Positions 17,690-26,728 of a stretch of 58,453 bases of DNA are shown here, in pieces. This DNA is from Rhodocyclales bacterium (lineage in GTDB: Bacteria > Pseudomonadota > Gammaproteobacteria > Burkholderiales > Rhodocyclaceae). A program made the translations under genes and the position numbers. Below the pieces are notes generated by a model. That model was not told where the DNA came from and made no database searches. It saw nothing but the letters and a program-made list of their open reading frames with translations. The DNA is taken from contig JACRIY010000019.1 in the NCBI GenBank assembly GCA_016235805.1, positions 1 through 58,453 on the forward strand, written 5' to 3'. How positions within the stretch are numbered: the first letter of the stretch is position 1; each line of letters begins with the position of its first letter.

Positions 17690-19618
17690 ATGTCGATGTA
17701 TCGCCAACTCTGGTTAGCCATTGTCCTCAGCATGCTGCTGGCGCTGGGCGGCAGCCTGTTCGCCACGCTGCTTTCCGCCCGCGCCTACCTGGAGCAGCAA
17801 CTGAGCATGAAGAATGCCGACAATGCCGCGGCGCTGGCGCTGTCGCTGAGCCGGCAGGAACCCGATCCGGTTACCCTCGAACTAACCGTGGCGGCGTTGT
17901 TCGACAGTGGCCACTACGAGTTCATCCGCATCCGCGATCCGAACGGCCGGGTGCTTGTCGAGCGGGTCGCCGTCGCCGGCGACGCCGGTGCGCCGGAATG
18001 GTTCGTGCGCCGCTTGCCGATCGCCGACGAGCCGGGCGTGGCACAGATCACCAGTGGCTGGAAACAAACCGGAACCGTGTCGTTGCTGAGCCACAGCCGA
18101 TTCGCCTACCACGCACTCTGGACCAGCACGCGGGAGATGATTGCGGCGCTGGCGCTGGCCAGTTTCATCGGCGGTTACCTCGGCAGCCTGATCCTGCGCC
18201 GGTTGCGGCGCCCCCTGCAGGCGGTGATCGACCAGGCGGTAGCCATTACCAACCGGCGTTTCGTCACCATCCCGGAACCGAAAGTGCCCGAACTGCGCAA
18301 GCTCGCCAGCGCCATGAACGCGACCGTGCTGCGACTGAAGTCGATGTTCGAGGAGGAAGCCGGACGCCTGGAGGCTGTGCGGCGCGAGGCCAATTTCGAT
18401 CCGCTGACCGGGCTCGCGAATCGCGAATTCTTCATTGCTCAGCTGCGCTCGTCGGTGGAGGGTGAGGATTCCACCGGCGGCACGCTGTTCCTGATCCGCG
18501 TCGCCGACCTGATCGGCATCAACAAGCGGCTGGGCCGCGAGGCGACCGACGACCTGTTGCGGCGCGTGGCCGAGAAAGTCGGCGCTGGCGGTACGGCGCA
18601 TGTCGACGCGCTGGCGGCGCGCATGAACGGCGCCGACTTCGCGCTGCTGCTGCCAGGCCGGCAGGTCGGCCGCGAGTTCGCGGAGGCGCTGCTTGAGTCG
18701 CTGGTGTCGTCGATGGAAGCCTATGTCGATGGCGGGCCTTCGGCCTATATCGGCATGGGTGCCTTCAAGCAGGGGACCGGGCTGCGTGTGCTGCTGTCCC
18801 AGGTCGATGCGGCGCTGATCGCGGCGGAAGCCGACGGGGTGAATGTCGTGCGCGAAGCCGTGGTGGCAACCGATGACGAACTGCCGACCGATGGCGGCGA
18901 ATGGAGCCGCATCATCGAACAGGCGCTGGAGCAACGCTGGCTGCGCCTGGTTTCCTTCCCGGTGGTCGATATGCAGGGTGGGCTGCTACACCAGGAATGC
19001 CCGCTGCGCCTCAAGTTCGACGCCGACGGCGACTGGCAGCCTGCCGGCAGTTTCCTGCCGATCGCGCAACGCATCGGGCTGGCGCCGCAACTCGATTTCG
19101 CTGCGCTGGAACTGGCGCTCGAATCGCTCGAAGGGCAGAACGCGCCGACCGGTCTGGCCATCAACCTCGCGGCCAGTTCGATTGCCGGCACGAATTTCCG
19201 GCGCAAGCTTGACGCGCTGCTGAACCGCCATCGCAAGGTGGCGAGCCGGCTCTGGGTCGAGGTGGCGGAGACCGGTGTGCTGAAGCACGTGGACGCCTTC
19301 CGCGAACTGTGCACCCTGCTCAGGAGCCATGGCTGCCGGGTCGGGGTGGAGCACTTCGGCCGCCAGTTCAGCCAGATCGGGCAATTGCACGACCTTGGCC
19401 TCGAATACATCAAGGTCGATGCCAGTTTCATCCGGCACCTCGATACCAATCCCGGCAACCAGGCATTCCTCAAGGGCGTCAGTTCCATCGCCCATTCGAT
19501 CGGAACGCTGGTGATCGCCGAAGGCGTGGCGAACGAAGCGGAATATTCCGCACTGGTCGAGTTGGGCTTCGACGGCGCGACCGGCCCCTGGGTGAAGCTG
19601 GCGGACGCGCCGGCATGA
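17690..19618 (+). CDS. lapD: LapD-type c-di-GMP receptor with degenerate GGDEF and EAL domains
   Basis: A 642-residue inner-membrane protein that, when c-di-GMP is bound, sequesters LapG in the periplasm and so keeps the adhesin on the cell. Order: TM1 (about 8-30), periplasmic LapD/MoxY N domain, TM2 (about 150-170), HAMP, GGDEF-like (about 235-400) and EAL-like (about 415-640). The periplasmic loop has G-W at 123-124, matching the LapG-docking tryptophan described in Pseudomonas (W125). The GGDEF motif is NGADF and EAL reads ECP, so both domains are catalytically dead, as expected of LapD. Start chosen after AGGAAAGGA. Codons 296-303 (KVGAGGTA) are a dispersed-repeat copy. Confidence 0.93.
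   Translation: MSMYRQLWLAIVLSMLLALGGSLFATLLSARAYLEQQLSMKNADNAAALALSLSRQEPDPVTLELTVAALFDSGHYEFIRIRDPNGRVLVERVAVAGDAGAPEWFVRRLPIADEPGVAQITSGWKQTGTVSLLSHSRFAYHALWTSTREMIAALALASFIGGYLGSLILRRLRRPLQAVIDQAVAITNRRFVTIPEPKVPELRKLASAMNATVLRLKSMFEEEAGRLEAVRREANFDPLTGLANREFFIAQLRSSVEGEDSTGGTLFLIRVADLIGINKRLGREATDDLLRRVAEKVGAGGTAHVDALAARMNGADFALLLPGRQVGREFAEALLESLVSSMEAYVDGGPSAYIGMGAFKQGTGLRVLLSQVDAALIAAEADGVNVVREAVVATDDELPTDGGEWSRIIEQALEQRWLRLVSFPVVDMQGGLLHQECPLRLKFDADGDWQPAGSFLPIAQRIGLAPQLDFAALELALESLEGQNAPTGLAINLAASSIAGTNFRRKLDALLNRHRKVASRLWVEVAETGVLKHVDAFRELCTLLRSHGCRVGVEHFGRQFSQIGQLHDLGLEYIKVDASFIRHLDTNPGNQAFLKGVSSIAHSIGTLVIAEGVANEAEYSALVELGFDGATGPWVKLADAPA
18575..18598 (+). repeat. Dispersed 24-bp repeat, copy 4
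   Basis: Perfect consensus match, variable bases GT. Inside lapD, sense, encoding KVGAGGTA just before the degenerate GGDEF motif. Confidence 0.85.
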
Positions 19619-19700
19619 CGGCGACGCCGGTGCTTTATTGGCGCCAGGCAAGCTGTTCGGCTTGAGTGGTACCAGTCGAGCGAAGCTGGCCAGTTGGTCG

Positions 19701-22391
19701 CTAGTTCAGCACCAGCACGCCGCGCTTGAGGCCGTGGTCTTCCGGGTGCGGCGAGAGGACGAAGCCGAGGCTGGCGACAAAGGCCAGCATGCGCGTGTTC
19801 TCGGCGAGGAAATCGCCGTGCATGTAGCGCAATCCGCTGCTGCGGGCGGTGTCGATCAGCGTGCCCATCAGGCGCCGCGCAAGTCCTTTGCCCTGCCAGT
19901 CGTCGCCCACCACGATGGCGAATTCGCAGGACTCGCCGTCCGGACTGGTGGCATAGCGCACCACCCCGATTTCCTTTTCGGCGCCTTTGTCGTCGACCGT
20001 GGCGACGTAGGCCATCTCGCGGTCGTAGTCGATCTGCGTCAGCCGCACCAGTTGTGCCTGTGATACCTCGCGGATGGTGTTCATGAAGCGCATGTAACGC
20101 GATTCGGCGGACAGCGCCTTGACGAACTCGTGCTCCATGCGGATGTCTTCGGGCCGGATCGGACGGATCGTGACCTGGGTGCCATCCTTGGCCTGGAAGC
20201 CGGTCTTCAGGTGCGACGGATAGGGATGGATCGCCATGTGGTCATAGCGACCGGCGGTGATCGGCGTGTTCTCGATGCGGATCCGCGCGTCCACCGCCAC
20301 GGCGCCGTTCTCGTCGACGATCAGCGGGTTGATGTCCATTTCGCTGATCCAGGGCAGTTCGCAGACCATCGCCGAAACGCTGAGCAGGACGCTTTCGATC
20401 GCCTCCATGTTGACCGGTGGCATGTTGCGGAATTTTCCGAGTCGGGCGGTGGTCCGCGTCGACGCGAGCATGTCGGCCACCAGAACAGGGTTGAGCGGCG
20501 GCAAGGCCACGGCGCGGTCGCTGTTGTAGGCCTCGACGCTGGTGCCGCCGGGGCCGAAGACGATGGTGGGGCCGAAGATCTTGTCGCGCATCATGCCGAC
20601 CATCAGTTCGCGGCCGTTGGGTTTCTGGATCATCGGTTCGATCGCGATGCCGTTGATATGCGCATCCGGGCGGACCTTCCTTACCTCGTCCATGATTTCC
20701 AGCCAGCCGTCGCGCACCGCAGCGAGGCTGTTCAAATTCAGGCGCACGCCGCCGGAATCGCTTTTGTGGGCGATCTCGGGTGAATCGACCTTCATCACCA
20801 CCGGCAGCCCGAGTTCCTCGGCCAGCACCATGGCTTCGGAAGCGGAGCGGGCGACCACGGTTTGCGCGATGGGAATCCTGAAGGCGGACAGGATGGCCTT
20901 CGATTCCATTTCGCTGAGCACCTTGCGCCCTTCCATCAGCGCGGTTTCGATCACCAGGCGCGCCGATTCGAGGCGCGGCGGGGCCTGCTCGGAGATCGAA
21001 CCCGGGGCCTGCATCAGCAATTGCCGGTTGCGGTAATAGTTGGAAATGTGCGAAAAAAGGTCGACCGCCGGCTCGGGCGTGCGGAATGTCGGAATGCCGG
21101 CACCCTGGAACAGCTTGCGCGCTTCGCTCACCTGCTCTTCGCCCATCCAGCAGGTCACCAGCGGCTTGTCGCTGTGCCGTGCGATCTCGATCACGGTACG
21201 CGCGGCCTGGGTCGGGTCGGTCATTGCCTGCGGGGTCAGGATGGCGAGCATGCCGTCGACGTTGTCGTCGTCGATGCAGGCCTGCAACGCGACGCCATAG
21301 CGCGCGGGATCGGCATCACCGAGGATGTCGAGCGGATTGGACTTGGACCAGTTCGGCGGCAGCAGTTCGTTCAGCTTGCTTTGCGTGGCCGCATTCAGCT
21401 GGGCCAGCGGGATGTCGATGTCGGAGGCATGGTCGGCTGCCATGACACCCGGCCCGCCGCCGTTGGTGATGATCGCAAGGCGCTTGCCGCGCGGGCGGAA
21501 ATGCGAGAACAGGGCGGAGGCGGCCGCGTACATCTGGCCGACGTTGGCCAGGCGTACCACGCCAGCGCGACGCAGGGCGGCGTCGAACACGTCGTCGGCT
21601 CCGACCAGCGCACCGGTGTGCGAGAGGGCGGCCTTTTCGCCGGCCGGATGCTTGCCGACCTTGATCAGCAGCACCGGCTTGCAGCGCGCCGCCGCGCGCA
21701 GCGCGCTCATGAAGCGCCGTGCGTTCTTGATGCCTTCGATGTAGAGGAAGATGTTTTCGGTGCGCGGGTCGGAGACCATGTAGTCGAGTACTTCGCCGAA
21801 GTCGATGTCGCTTTCTGCACCGAGCGAGACGACGTTGGAGAAGCCGATCTTGTTCGGCAGCGCCCAGTCGAGTATCGCGGTGCACAGCGCGCCCGACTGC
21901 GAGATGAGGCCGATGGTTCCGGCGTGGGCGAAGCCATGGCCGAAGGTCAGGTTGAGCTGGCTGCCGGGGCGCATCATGCCCAGGCAGTTGGGGCCCAGCA
22001 GGCGCATGCCGTGGCGCCGGGCGTTTTCCAGCGTAGCGCGTTCCAGCGCCGCGCCGCGCGGGCCGGCTTCGGCGAAGCCGCCGGCGATCACGATGGCATT
22101 CTTGCAGCCGGCGCGGCCGCAGGCGTCGACGATGTCGGGTACGGTGGCCGCGCGGGTGCAAATCACCGCGATGTCGAGGCGTTGCGGAATGGTGTCGACC
22201 GAGGCGTAGCTCTGCTGGCCAAACACCGTTTCATGGCGCGGGTTGACGAAGTAAAGCTTGCCCTTGTAGCCGGAGTCGAGCATGTTGCGAACCAGCGTGA
22301 CGCCGATCGAATTCGGCGTTTCCGAGGCGCCGATGATCGCGATCGACTGGGGCTCGAAAAGGGTGTGCAGGTAGTGTCGTTCGTTGTGCAT
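19701..22391 (-). CDS. Pat-type NDP-forming acyl-CoA ligase / GNAT acetyltransferase
   Basis: An 896-residue three-part protein: CoA-binding domain (about 5-130, IAIIGASETPNSIG), succinyl-CoA-ligase-like domains with the phosphohistidine segment LSHTGALVGAD (about 240-255), ATP-grasp domain (about 480-700) and C-terminal GNAT domain (about 725-896, GVVRYATSPDGESCEFAIVV, GKGLARRLM). Relatives (Pat/PatZ) acetylate the catalytic lysine of AMP-forming acyl-CoA synthetases and shut them down; the ligase part may be catalytic or only sensory, but its His is retained. Both AMP-forming synthetases in this window (11.2 and 51 kb) carry the target-type lysine. Start chosen at MHNERHYL. Confidence 0.88.
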   Translation of the reverse strand: MHNERHYLHTLFEPQSIAIIGASETPNSIGVTLVRNMLDSGYKGKLYFVNPRHETVFGQQSYASVDTIPQRLDIAVICTRAATVPDIVDACGRAGCKNAIVIAGGFAEAGPRGAALERATLENARRHGMRLLGPNCLGMMRPGSQLNLTFGHGFAHAGTIGLISQSGALCTAILDWALPNKIGFSNVVSLGAESDIDFGEVLDYMVSDPRTENIFLYIEGIKNARRFMSALRAAARCKPVLLIKVGKHPAGEKAALSHTGALVGADDVFDAALRRAGVVRLANVGQMYAAASALFSHFRPRGKRLAIITNGGGPGVMAADHASDIDIPLAQLNAATQSKLNELLPPNWSKSNPLDILGDADPARYGVALQACIDDDNVDGMLAILTPQAMTDPTQAARTVIEIARHSDKPLVTCWMGEEQVSEARKLFQGAGIPTFRTPEPAVDLFSHISNYYRNRQLLMQAPGSISEQAPPRLESARLVIETALMEGRKVLSEMESKAILSAFRIPIAQTVVARSASEAMVLAEELGLPVVMKVDSPEIAHKSDSGGVRLNLNSLAAVRDGWLEIMDEVRKVRPDAHINGIAIEPMIQKPNGRELMVGMMRDKIFGPTIVFGPGGTSVEAYNSDRAVALPPLNPVLVADMLASTRTTARLGKFRNMPPVNMEAIESVLLSVSAMVCELPWISEMDINPLIVDENGAVAVDARIRIENTPITAGRYDHMAIHPYPSHLKTGFQAKDGTQVTIRPIRPEDIRMEHEFVKALSAESRYMRFMNTIREVSQAQLVRLTQIDYDREMAYVATVDDKGAEKEIGVVRYATSPDGESCEFAIVVGDDWQGKGLARRLMGTLIDTARSSGLRYMHGDFLAENTRMLAFVASLGFVLSPHPEDHGLKRGVLVLN

Positions 22392-22580
22392 GGAAACGCT
22401 CCGCAGCGTCGGTAATTCCAGTTCGCATTGCAACCAATACTTTGTCGACTGCGCCGTGCTACTGCGCTGTCAGCGGCTTGCCTTCGCGTCTCGCTTGCAA
22501 CGCAAACCGGAAAGTGCCTTCATATCGGTTGGTGCGGTGCAGCATAACACCTTCGCGAGGCAAATATCCGAGGAAATCGC

Positions 22581-23921
22581 CTACAAAAGCCGTGTCGATT
22601 CGGACCTGCTGTGCTTGTGGTGGCCGTAATGGCGGTCGGCGCTGAGAATGTGGTTGACCAGCCAGCCCGACAGGAAGCGCTTGATGCGAAACCCGAGATA
22701 GACGCGATCTTCGCTGCCGCCGAGGATTTCGTTGCGCAATTCGTCGAAATACTCGAAAAAACGCCGATGCTGGCGTGTATGCAGGTCGAGGAATGGGTAT
22801 TCCTCATCCTTCATCATTCGTTCTTCGATGTTGAAATCGAGCGTGGCGGAGGACTCGATCTGCGTCAGCAGCGGTTTGGCCAGTTCCAGCGCGCCGACGT
22901 TGATCGCTCGCGCCAGTGCGTTCATGTCGGCGAGCAGCGCCTTGTGCGCCGTGTCCACGGTTTCCGGTCCCAATGCGTAGTTTTCGTGCCACAGCGGCGG
23001 GCTGTCGCCGCGCACCCCGCCGGCGACGCGGGCGAGCGGGCTGCATCGTTCGAGATAGACATGGGCGGCGGTGTCGTTGGGAACCGCCGCGACGTAGTCG
23101 ACCAGCCGCTTCCTTGCATTGGCGTCGTCGTCGATATGGTAGTAGGCCAGCGCCTCTTCGAAGTGCTTCCAGGTCCGTCGCTTGGCCTCCGCGAGCGCCG
23201 GTGGATCGCCATCGAATACTTCATATACCGACTGGGCGCCCTGCTTGCCGCGCACATGGGTGCGGTCGAGGAAGCGGATCGACCATTCACCGGGCTGGTC
23301 CAGGCAGTAAAGCGTGTTTTCGCTGATCAGCAGCGAGACGCGATATTCCTTGGTCAGCCGCTCCAGCCGGGCGGCGAGGTTCACCGCATCGCCGATCACA
23401 GTTCCATCCATGCGCGCGGCGCCGCCGATGGTACCCAGCATGACGATGCCGGTGTTGATGCCGATGCCTATCCTGATCGGGCGATAGCCGGCGCGCGCAC
23501 GGCCGTCGTTGTATTCGTCGAGCCGTTTCAGCATCGCCAGCCCGCAGCGCAGGGCCGCGTCTGGCGAATCGGGAAACAGCGCCATGATGGCATCGCCGAC
23601 GTACTTGTCGATGAAGCCGCCGTGGGCAGTGATCACCGGTTCCATCTGCACCAGGTAGGAATTCAGGAAGTTGAAGTTTTCCTGCGGGCTCATCGTTTCC
23701 GAGAGCGAGGTGAAATTGCGGATGTCGGCGAAGAGGATGGTCATCTTGCGCTCGACTTGCTGGCCGAGTTCGACCTTGCGGATGTCCTCGATGCCCAGCA
23801 GGTTGAGGAACTGGCGCGGGACGAAGCGGCTGTAGGCCTCCGTGATCGTGCTCAGCCGCTCGCGCAGGGCGTCGGGATGGTCCTGTGCATTGCCAACTTG
23901 GGGTTTCAGCTTTGGGGGCAT
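22581..23921 (-). CDS. Class III nucleotide cyclase fused to a hemerythrin-like domain
   Basis: A 446-residue fusion. The cyclase domain (about 55-235) has metal Asp66 in FADIRNFTSLSE and Asp110 in DKYVGDAIMALF, the Asn181/Arg185 pair in GDAVNLAARLE and a Thr (DGTVIGD) fitting ATP. After a helical linker, residues about 310-435 match bacteriohemerythrin: His326 in VDTAHKALL, Glu366/367, His381 and His385 in LHTRQHRRFF, His424 and Asp429 in WLVNHILSADRHY. The usual His before the E-E pair is Asp (LDFNIEE), so one iron ligand is altered. Likely an oxygen- or iron-responsive cAMP producer. A GTG at 23963 is an alternative start. Confidence 0.85.
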   Translation of the reverse strand: MPPKLKPQVGNAQDHPDALRERLSTITEAYSRFVPRQFLNLLGIEDIRKVELGQQVERKMTILFADIRNFTSLSETMSPQENFNFLNSYLVQMEPVITAHGGFIDKYVGDAIMALFPDSPDAALRCGLAMLKRLDEYNDGRARAGYRPIRIGIGINTGIVMLGTIGGAARMDGTVIGDAVNLAARLERLTKEYRVSLLISENTLYCLDQPGEWSIRFLDRTHVRGKQGAQSVYEVFDGDPPALAEAKRRTWKHFEEALAYYHIDDDANARKRLVDYVAAVPNDTAAHVYLERCSPLARVAGGVRGDSPPLWHENYALGPETVDTAHKALLADMNALARAINVGALELAKPLLTQIESSATLDFNIEERMMKDEEYPFLDLHTRQHRRFFEYFDELRNEILGGSEDRVYLGFRIKRFLSGWLVNHILSADRHYGHHKHSRSESTRLL

Positions 23922-23991
23922 GCGGTTTCTGGCACCGGCTGCGGATCGACACGAAGTTTCCACATAAAATCATACCCGACATGAGGAACAT

Positions 23992-24525
23992 ATGAGTGAC
24001 GCGCCTTCGGCCTGGATTCGACGCTTCCTGCCCCTGGTTGCGGCCGGCGGCGCGGCGCTCGACCTTGCCTGCGGCCGCGGGCGACACACGGTGCTGCTGG
24101 CCGAGCATGGATTGCGCGTCACGGCAGTCGATCGCGATGGCGACGCGCTGGCTGCGGTCGCGGCCCGGGTACCGGGTGCGGAACTGCTGGAGGCGGATAT
24201 CGAGGGTGGTCCGTGGCCATTCGCCGGGCGCCGGTTCGACGTCATCGTGGTGGCGAACTACCTGCACCGGCCCCTGCTGCCGCTGTTGGTCGATTCGCTG
24301 TCCCCGGGTGGCGCGCTGATTTACGAAACCTTCATGGTCGGCAATGCGCGATTCGGCAAGCCCTCCAGTCCGGAATTCCTGCTGCGTCGCGACGAGTTGC
24401 TGGACGTGGTGCGAGGCAAGCTGGGTGTTGTGGCTTTCGAGCAGGGCGAAATCGAGACGCCGCGTCCGGCGGTCGTGCAGCGCCTCTGCGCTGTCCGTGG
24501 CGAACCAGCGCTGTTGCCGGCCTAG
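23992..24525 (+). CDS. Class I SAM-dependent methyltransferase
   Basis: A 177-residue small methyltransferase with the Rossmann SAM-binding motif LDLACGRGRHT (about 23-33), acidic VTAVDRDGDAL at the end of strand 2, and FDVIVVANYLHRPLLP as motif IV. The layout resembles TehB/thiopurine-type short methyltransferases with no additional domain; its substrate cannot be told from sequence. It starts 70 bp from the divergent cyclase-hemerythrin gene, and precedes the 2TM/LytS/LytTR group by 134 bp on the same strand. Confidence 0.8.
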   Translation: MSDAPSAWIRRFLPLVAAGGAALDLACGRGRHTVLLAEHGLRVTAVDRDGDALAAVAARVPGAELLEADIEGGPWPFAGRRFDVIVVANYLHRPLLPLLVDSLSPGGALIYETFMVGNARFGKPSSPEFLLRRDELLDVVRGKLGVVAFEQGEIETPRPAVVQRLCAVRGEPALLPA

Positions 24526-24658
24526 CCGCAGATCATCGCCGCAGGCTGCCATTCGTCGCCCGCCAGCGACTGTTCGTCGCAAGCCGCTGGCGGCGAGGAT
24601 CGACTTGCCGCAAAGTGCAGCCATCCCGCCGTTGCGGGCACCTTCCAAGGAGAAAATC

Positions 24659-24967
24659 ATGGCCTGCCGTTCCCGATACGTCGATGATCCGTCGCTTTCC
24701 GCCGCCGAGCGCGATGCCCGCCGCCAGGTCGGCATGCTGCGCGGCTTCTACCACCACCTGATGGTTTTCATCGTGGTCAACTGTGGGCTGGTGGCGATCA
24801 ACCTGATCGCCTCGCCCGGGCGTTTGTGGTTCTACTGGCCGCTGCTGGGCTGGGGCATCTGGCTTGCACTGCATGCGCTGGGCACCTTCGGCCAGGGTCG
24901 CTGGCTGGGTGCTGAATGGGAAGAACGCAAGCTGCGCGAGCTGCTAGCCGCCAAGGGCATGAAATAA
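24659..24967 (+). CDS. 2TM-domain membrane protein preceding the LytS/LytTR pair
   Basis: A 102-residue protein of the 2TM domain type: charged N-terminus with ARRQV, then two hydrophobic helices (about 33-53 and 60-78, MVFIVVNCGLVAINLI and PLLGWGIWLALHAL) and a charged C-terminal helix. Such proteins often occur next to or fused with LytS-type histidine kinases and may influence signalling; the function is unknown. A strong ribosome site AAGGAG lies 7 bases before the ATG. It ends seven bases before the histidine kinase gene, so it is part of that operon. Confidence 0.82.
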   Translation: MACRSRYVDDPSLSAAERDARRQVGMLRGFYHHLMVFIVVNCGLVAINLIASPGRLWFYWPLLGWGIWLALHALGTFGQGRWLGAEWEERKLRELLAAKGMK

Positions 24968-24974
24968 TCTGTCG

Positions 24975-25982
24975 ATGACGAAGCTGATCGCAACGCTGCT
25001 TGGTACCATCGCCTTCAGTACGCTGATTGCGGGCTTCCTGTCCGCAATCAGCTTTGGTGGCGGCTTCGCCATAAACCTGGTGTTCTCGCAGTGCATCGGC
25101 CTCAGCATCGCGCTGCTGCTGCTGGGTGTGCTGCGGGCGAACCTGTCGCCGCTGGCGCGCGGAATGGCGGCGGCGGCCGCCATACTGGTCGGCGCGCTGG
25201 GCGGTGGCGTGCTGGCGCGCCTGCTGACCGGCGTCGGCAGTTCTGCCGACGGTTCGCACGAGGCACAATCGCTGCTCCTGGGGCTGGTGTTCGGCGCCAT
25301 CGCCGCCGGCTTCTTCTGGCTGCGCGAGCGCAATTCGAAACTGGAAGCCGAGGTCCACGAGCGCGAACTGGCTCGGCTGGAGGCCGAAAAGCAAAGCCTC
25401 GCCGCCCAGTTGCGCCTGCTCCAGGCCCAGATCGAACCGCATTTCCTGTTCAATTCGCTCGCCAACGTGTCGGCCCTTATCGATGCCGATCCGGCGCGCG
25501 CCGGCCGCCTGCTCGAGGCGCTGATCCGCTACCTGCGCTCCAGCCTGCAGCGTACCCGCGCCGAGGGTGGCTCGCTGGGCGACGAGGTCGGCCTGCTGCG
25601 GGCCTACCTCGACATCCTGAAGCTACGCATGGGCGAGCGCCTCGACTACGCCTTCGAGATTCCGCCCGAACTGCTTGGCCGCGATTTTCCGCCCATGCTG
25701 CTGCAACCCCTGGTGGAGAATGCCATTCGCCACGGCCTCGAACCCAAACTCGGCGGCGGTCACCTGCGGGTTGACGCCGCGATGCTTGACGGGCGCCTGC
25801 GGATTCGCGTCGTCGATGACGGCATCGGCATCGCCGAGGCGCCCGGCGAGGGCGTCGGCCTGACCAACATCCGCGCGCGTCTGGCGGCGATCTATGGCCC
25901 GACGGCGCGCCTCGAGGTGACCTCGAAAGTCGGCGCTGGCGTCACGGCGACGCTCGATCTGCCGCTGGAATCTGCACCATGA
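24975..25982 (+). CDS. LytS/YehU-type sensor histidine kinase
   Basis: A 335-residue inner-membrane sensor kinase. Four hydrophobic segments lie in residues 5-115, then a coiled coil (about 115-145), the His_kinase signature QIEPHFLFNSLANVSALI with the phosphorylated His near residue 156, and a HATPase domain with N-box LLQPLVENAIRHGLEP and G-box DDGIGI. The final beta segment (codons 318-325, KVGAGVTA) is a copy of the dispersed repeat in a position where relatives have variable residues before the last strand. Its TGA overlaps the ATG of the LytTR regulator. The signal sensed is unknown. Confidence 0.88.
   Translation: MTKLIATLLGTIAFSTLIAGFLSAISFGGGFAINLVFSQCIGLSIALLLLGVLRANLSPLARGMAAAAAILVGALGGGVLARLLTGVGSSADGSHEAQSLLLGLVFGAIAAGFFWLRERNSKLEAEVHERELARLEAEKQSLAAQLRLLQAQIEPHFLFNSLANVSALIDADPARAGRLLEALIRYLRSSLQRTRAEGGSLGDEVGLLRAYLDILKLRMGERLDYAFEIPPELLGRDFPPMLLQPLVENAIRHGLEPKLGGGHLRVDAAMLDGRLRIRVVDDGIGIAEAPGEGVGLTNIRARLAAIYGPTARLEVTSKVGAGVTATLDLPLESAP
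25926..25949 (+). repeat. Dispersed 24-bp repeat, copy 5
   Basis: Perfect consensus match, variable bases TC. Inside the LytS-type kinase gene, sense, encoding KVGAGVTA near the C-terminus. Confidence 0.85.
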
Positions 25983-26728
25983 AGGCCGTGATCGCCGACG
26001 ACGAGCCGCTGCTGGCGCAGCACCTGCGCACCCGCCTTGCTGGCTTGTGGCCGGAACTGGAAATCGCCGGCATTGCCGCCAACGGCATCGAGGCGCGCGA
26101 CATGATCGAGGCCCTGCGTCCCGACCTGGCCTTTCTCGACATCCGCATGCCGGGCTTGTCCGGGCTGGAAGTGATACCCGCGCTGTCGCCGGCGGCCCGT
26201 GCCGCCTGCCGCGTGGTCTTCGTTACCGCCTACGACGAGTTCGCGGTGCAGGCCTTCGAGCGCGAAGCGGTCGATTACCTGTTGAAGCCGGTCGCCGACG
26301 ATCGCCTCGCGCTGGCCGTGGAGCGGCTGCGGCGGCAGGTCGTCGTGGCGCCGCAGGACGACCTGTTGCAGCGCCTGCAGGCGCTCTTGCCGAAGTCGGC
26401 CAGGCACATGGAGTGGGTGCGCGCCTCGGTGGGCAGCGAGGTCAGGCTGGTGCCGGTGGACGAGATTTGCTACTTTCAGGCCGCCGACAAGTACACGGCG
26501 GTATTCACGCGTGATGCCGAATTGCTGATTCGCACGCCAATCAAGGAACTGGCAGAGCAGCTCGATCCGGAGAAATTCTGGCAGGTGCATCGCGGCACCC
26601 TGATCAATGTGCGACAGGTGGTTTCCGCGCGCCACGATGCACTCGGTCGTGTCAGTCTCAAGTTGCGCGATCGCAACGAAACCGTGGCCGTCAGCCGCGG
26701 CTATGCCCACCTGTTCAGGCAGATGTAG
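25979..26728 (+). CDS. LytTR-family response regulator
   Basis: A 249-residue partner of the preceding kinase. The receiver domain (1-125) has the acidic pair DDE near residue 8-10, phospho-acceptor Asp in LAFLDIRMPGLSG and Lys in VDYLLKPVADD. The C-terminal LytTR DNA-binding domain (about 145-245) includes DEICYFQAADKYTAVFT, FWQVHRGTLINVRQV and VAVSRGYAHLF. It recalls the AlgR/LytR branch that binds promoter repeats. ATGA overlap with the kinase means coupled translation. Its last 14 bases overlap the end of convergent mnmH. Confidence 0.92.
   Translation: MKAVIADDEPLLAQHLRTRLAGLWPELEIAGIAANGIEARDMIEALRPDLAFLDIRMPGLSGLEVIPALSPAARAACRVVFVTAYDEFAVQAFEREAVDYLLKPVADDRLALAVERLRRQVVVAPQDDLLQRLQALLPKSARHMEWVRASVGSEVRLVPVDEICYFQAADKYTAVFTRDAELLIRTPIKELAEQLDPEKFWQVHRGTLINVRQVVSARHDALGRVSLKLRDRNETVAVSRGYAHLFRQM

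Noticed and set aside
17517..17717. Small frame of 66 codons between lapG and lapD with a CxxC pair and an ATGA overlap with lapG
   Set aside because: It runs into the lapD start, has no family resemblance and no ribosome site; too weak to call a gene, though the stop/start overlap is noted.
20862..22415. A 517-codon plus-strand open frame opposite the Pat-type gene
   Set aside because: Shadow frame of the Pat-type gene; composition rich in R, G, A and H without domain signals.
22633..22648. GGTCGGCGCTGA, possible tenth copy of the dispersed repeat (similar partial matches near 9798 and 31918)
   Set aside because: Only the first 10-11 core bases match and the flanks do not; such partial matches are expected in GC-rich coding DNA.
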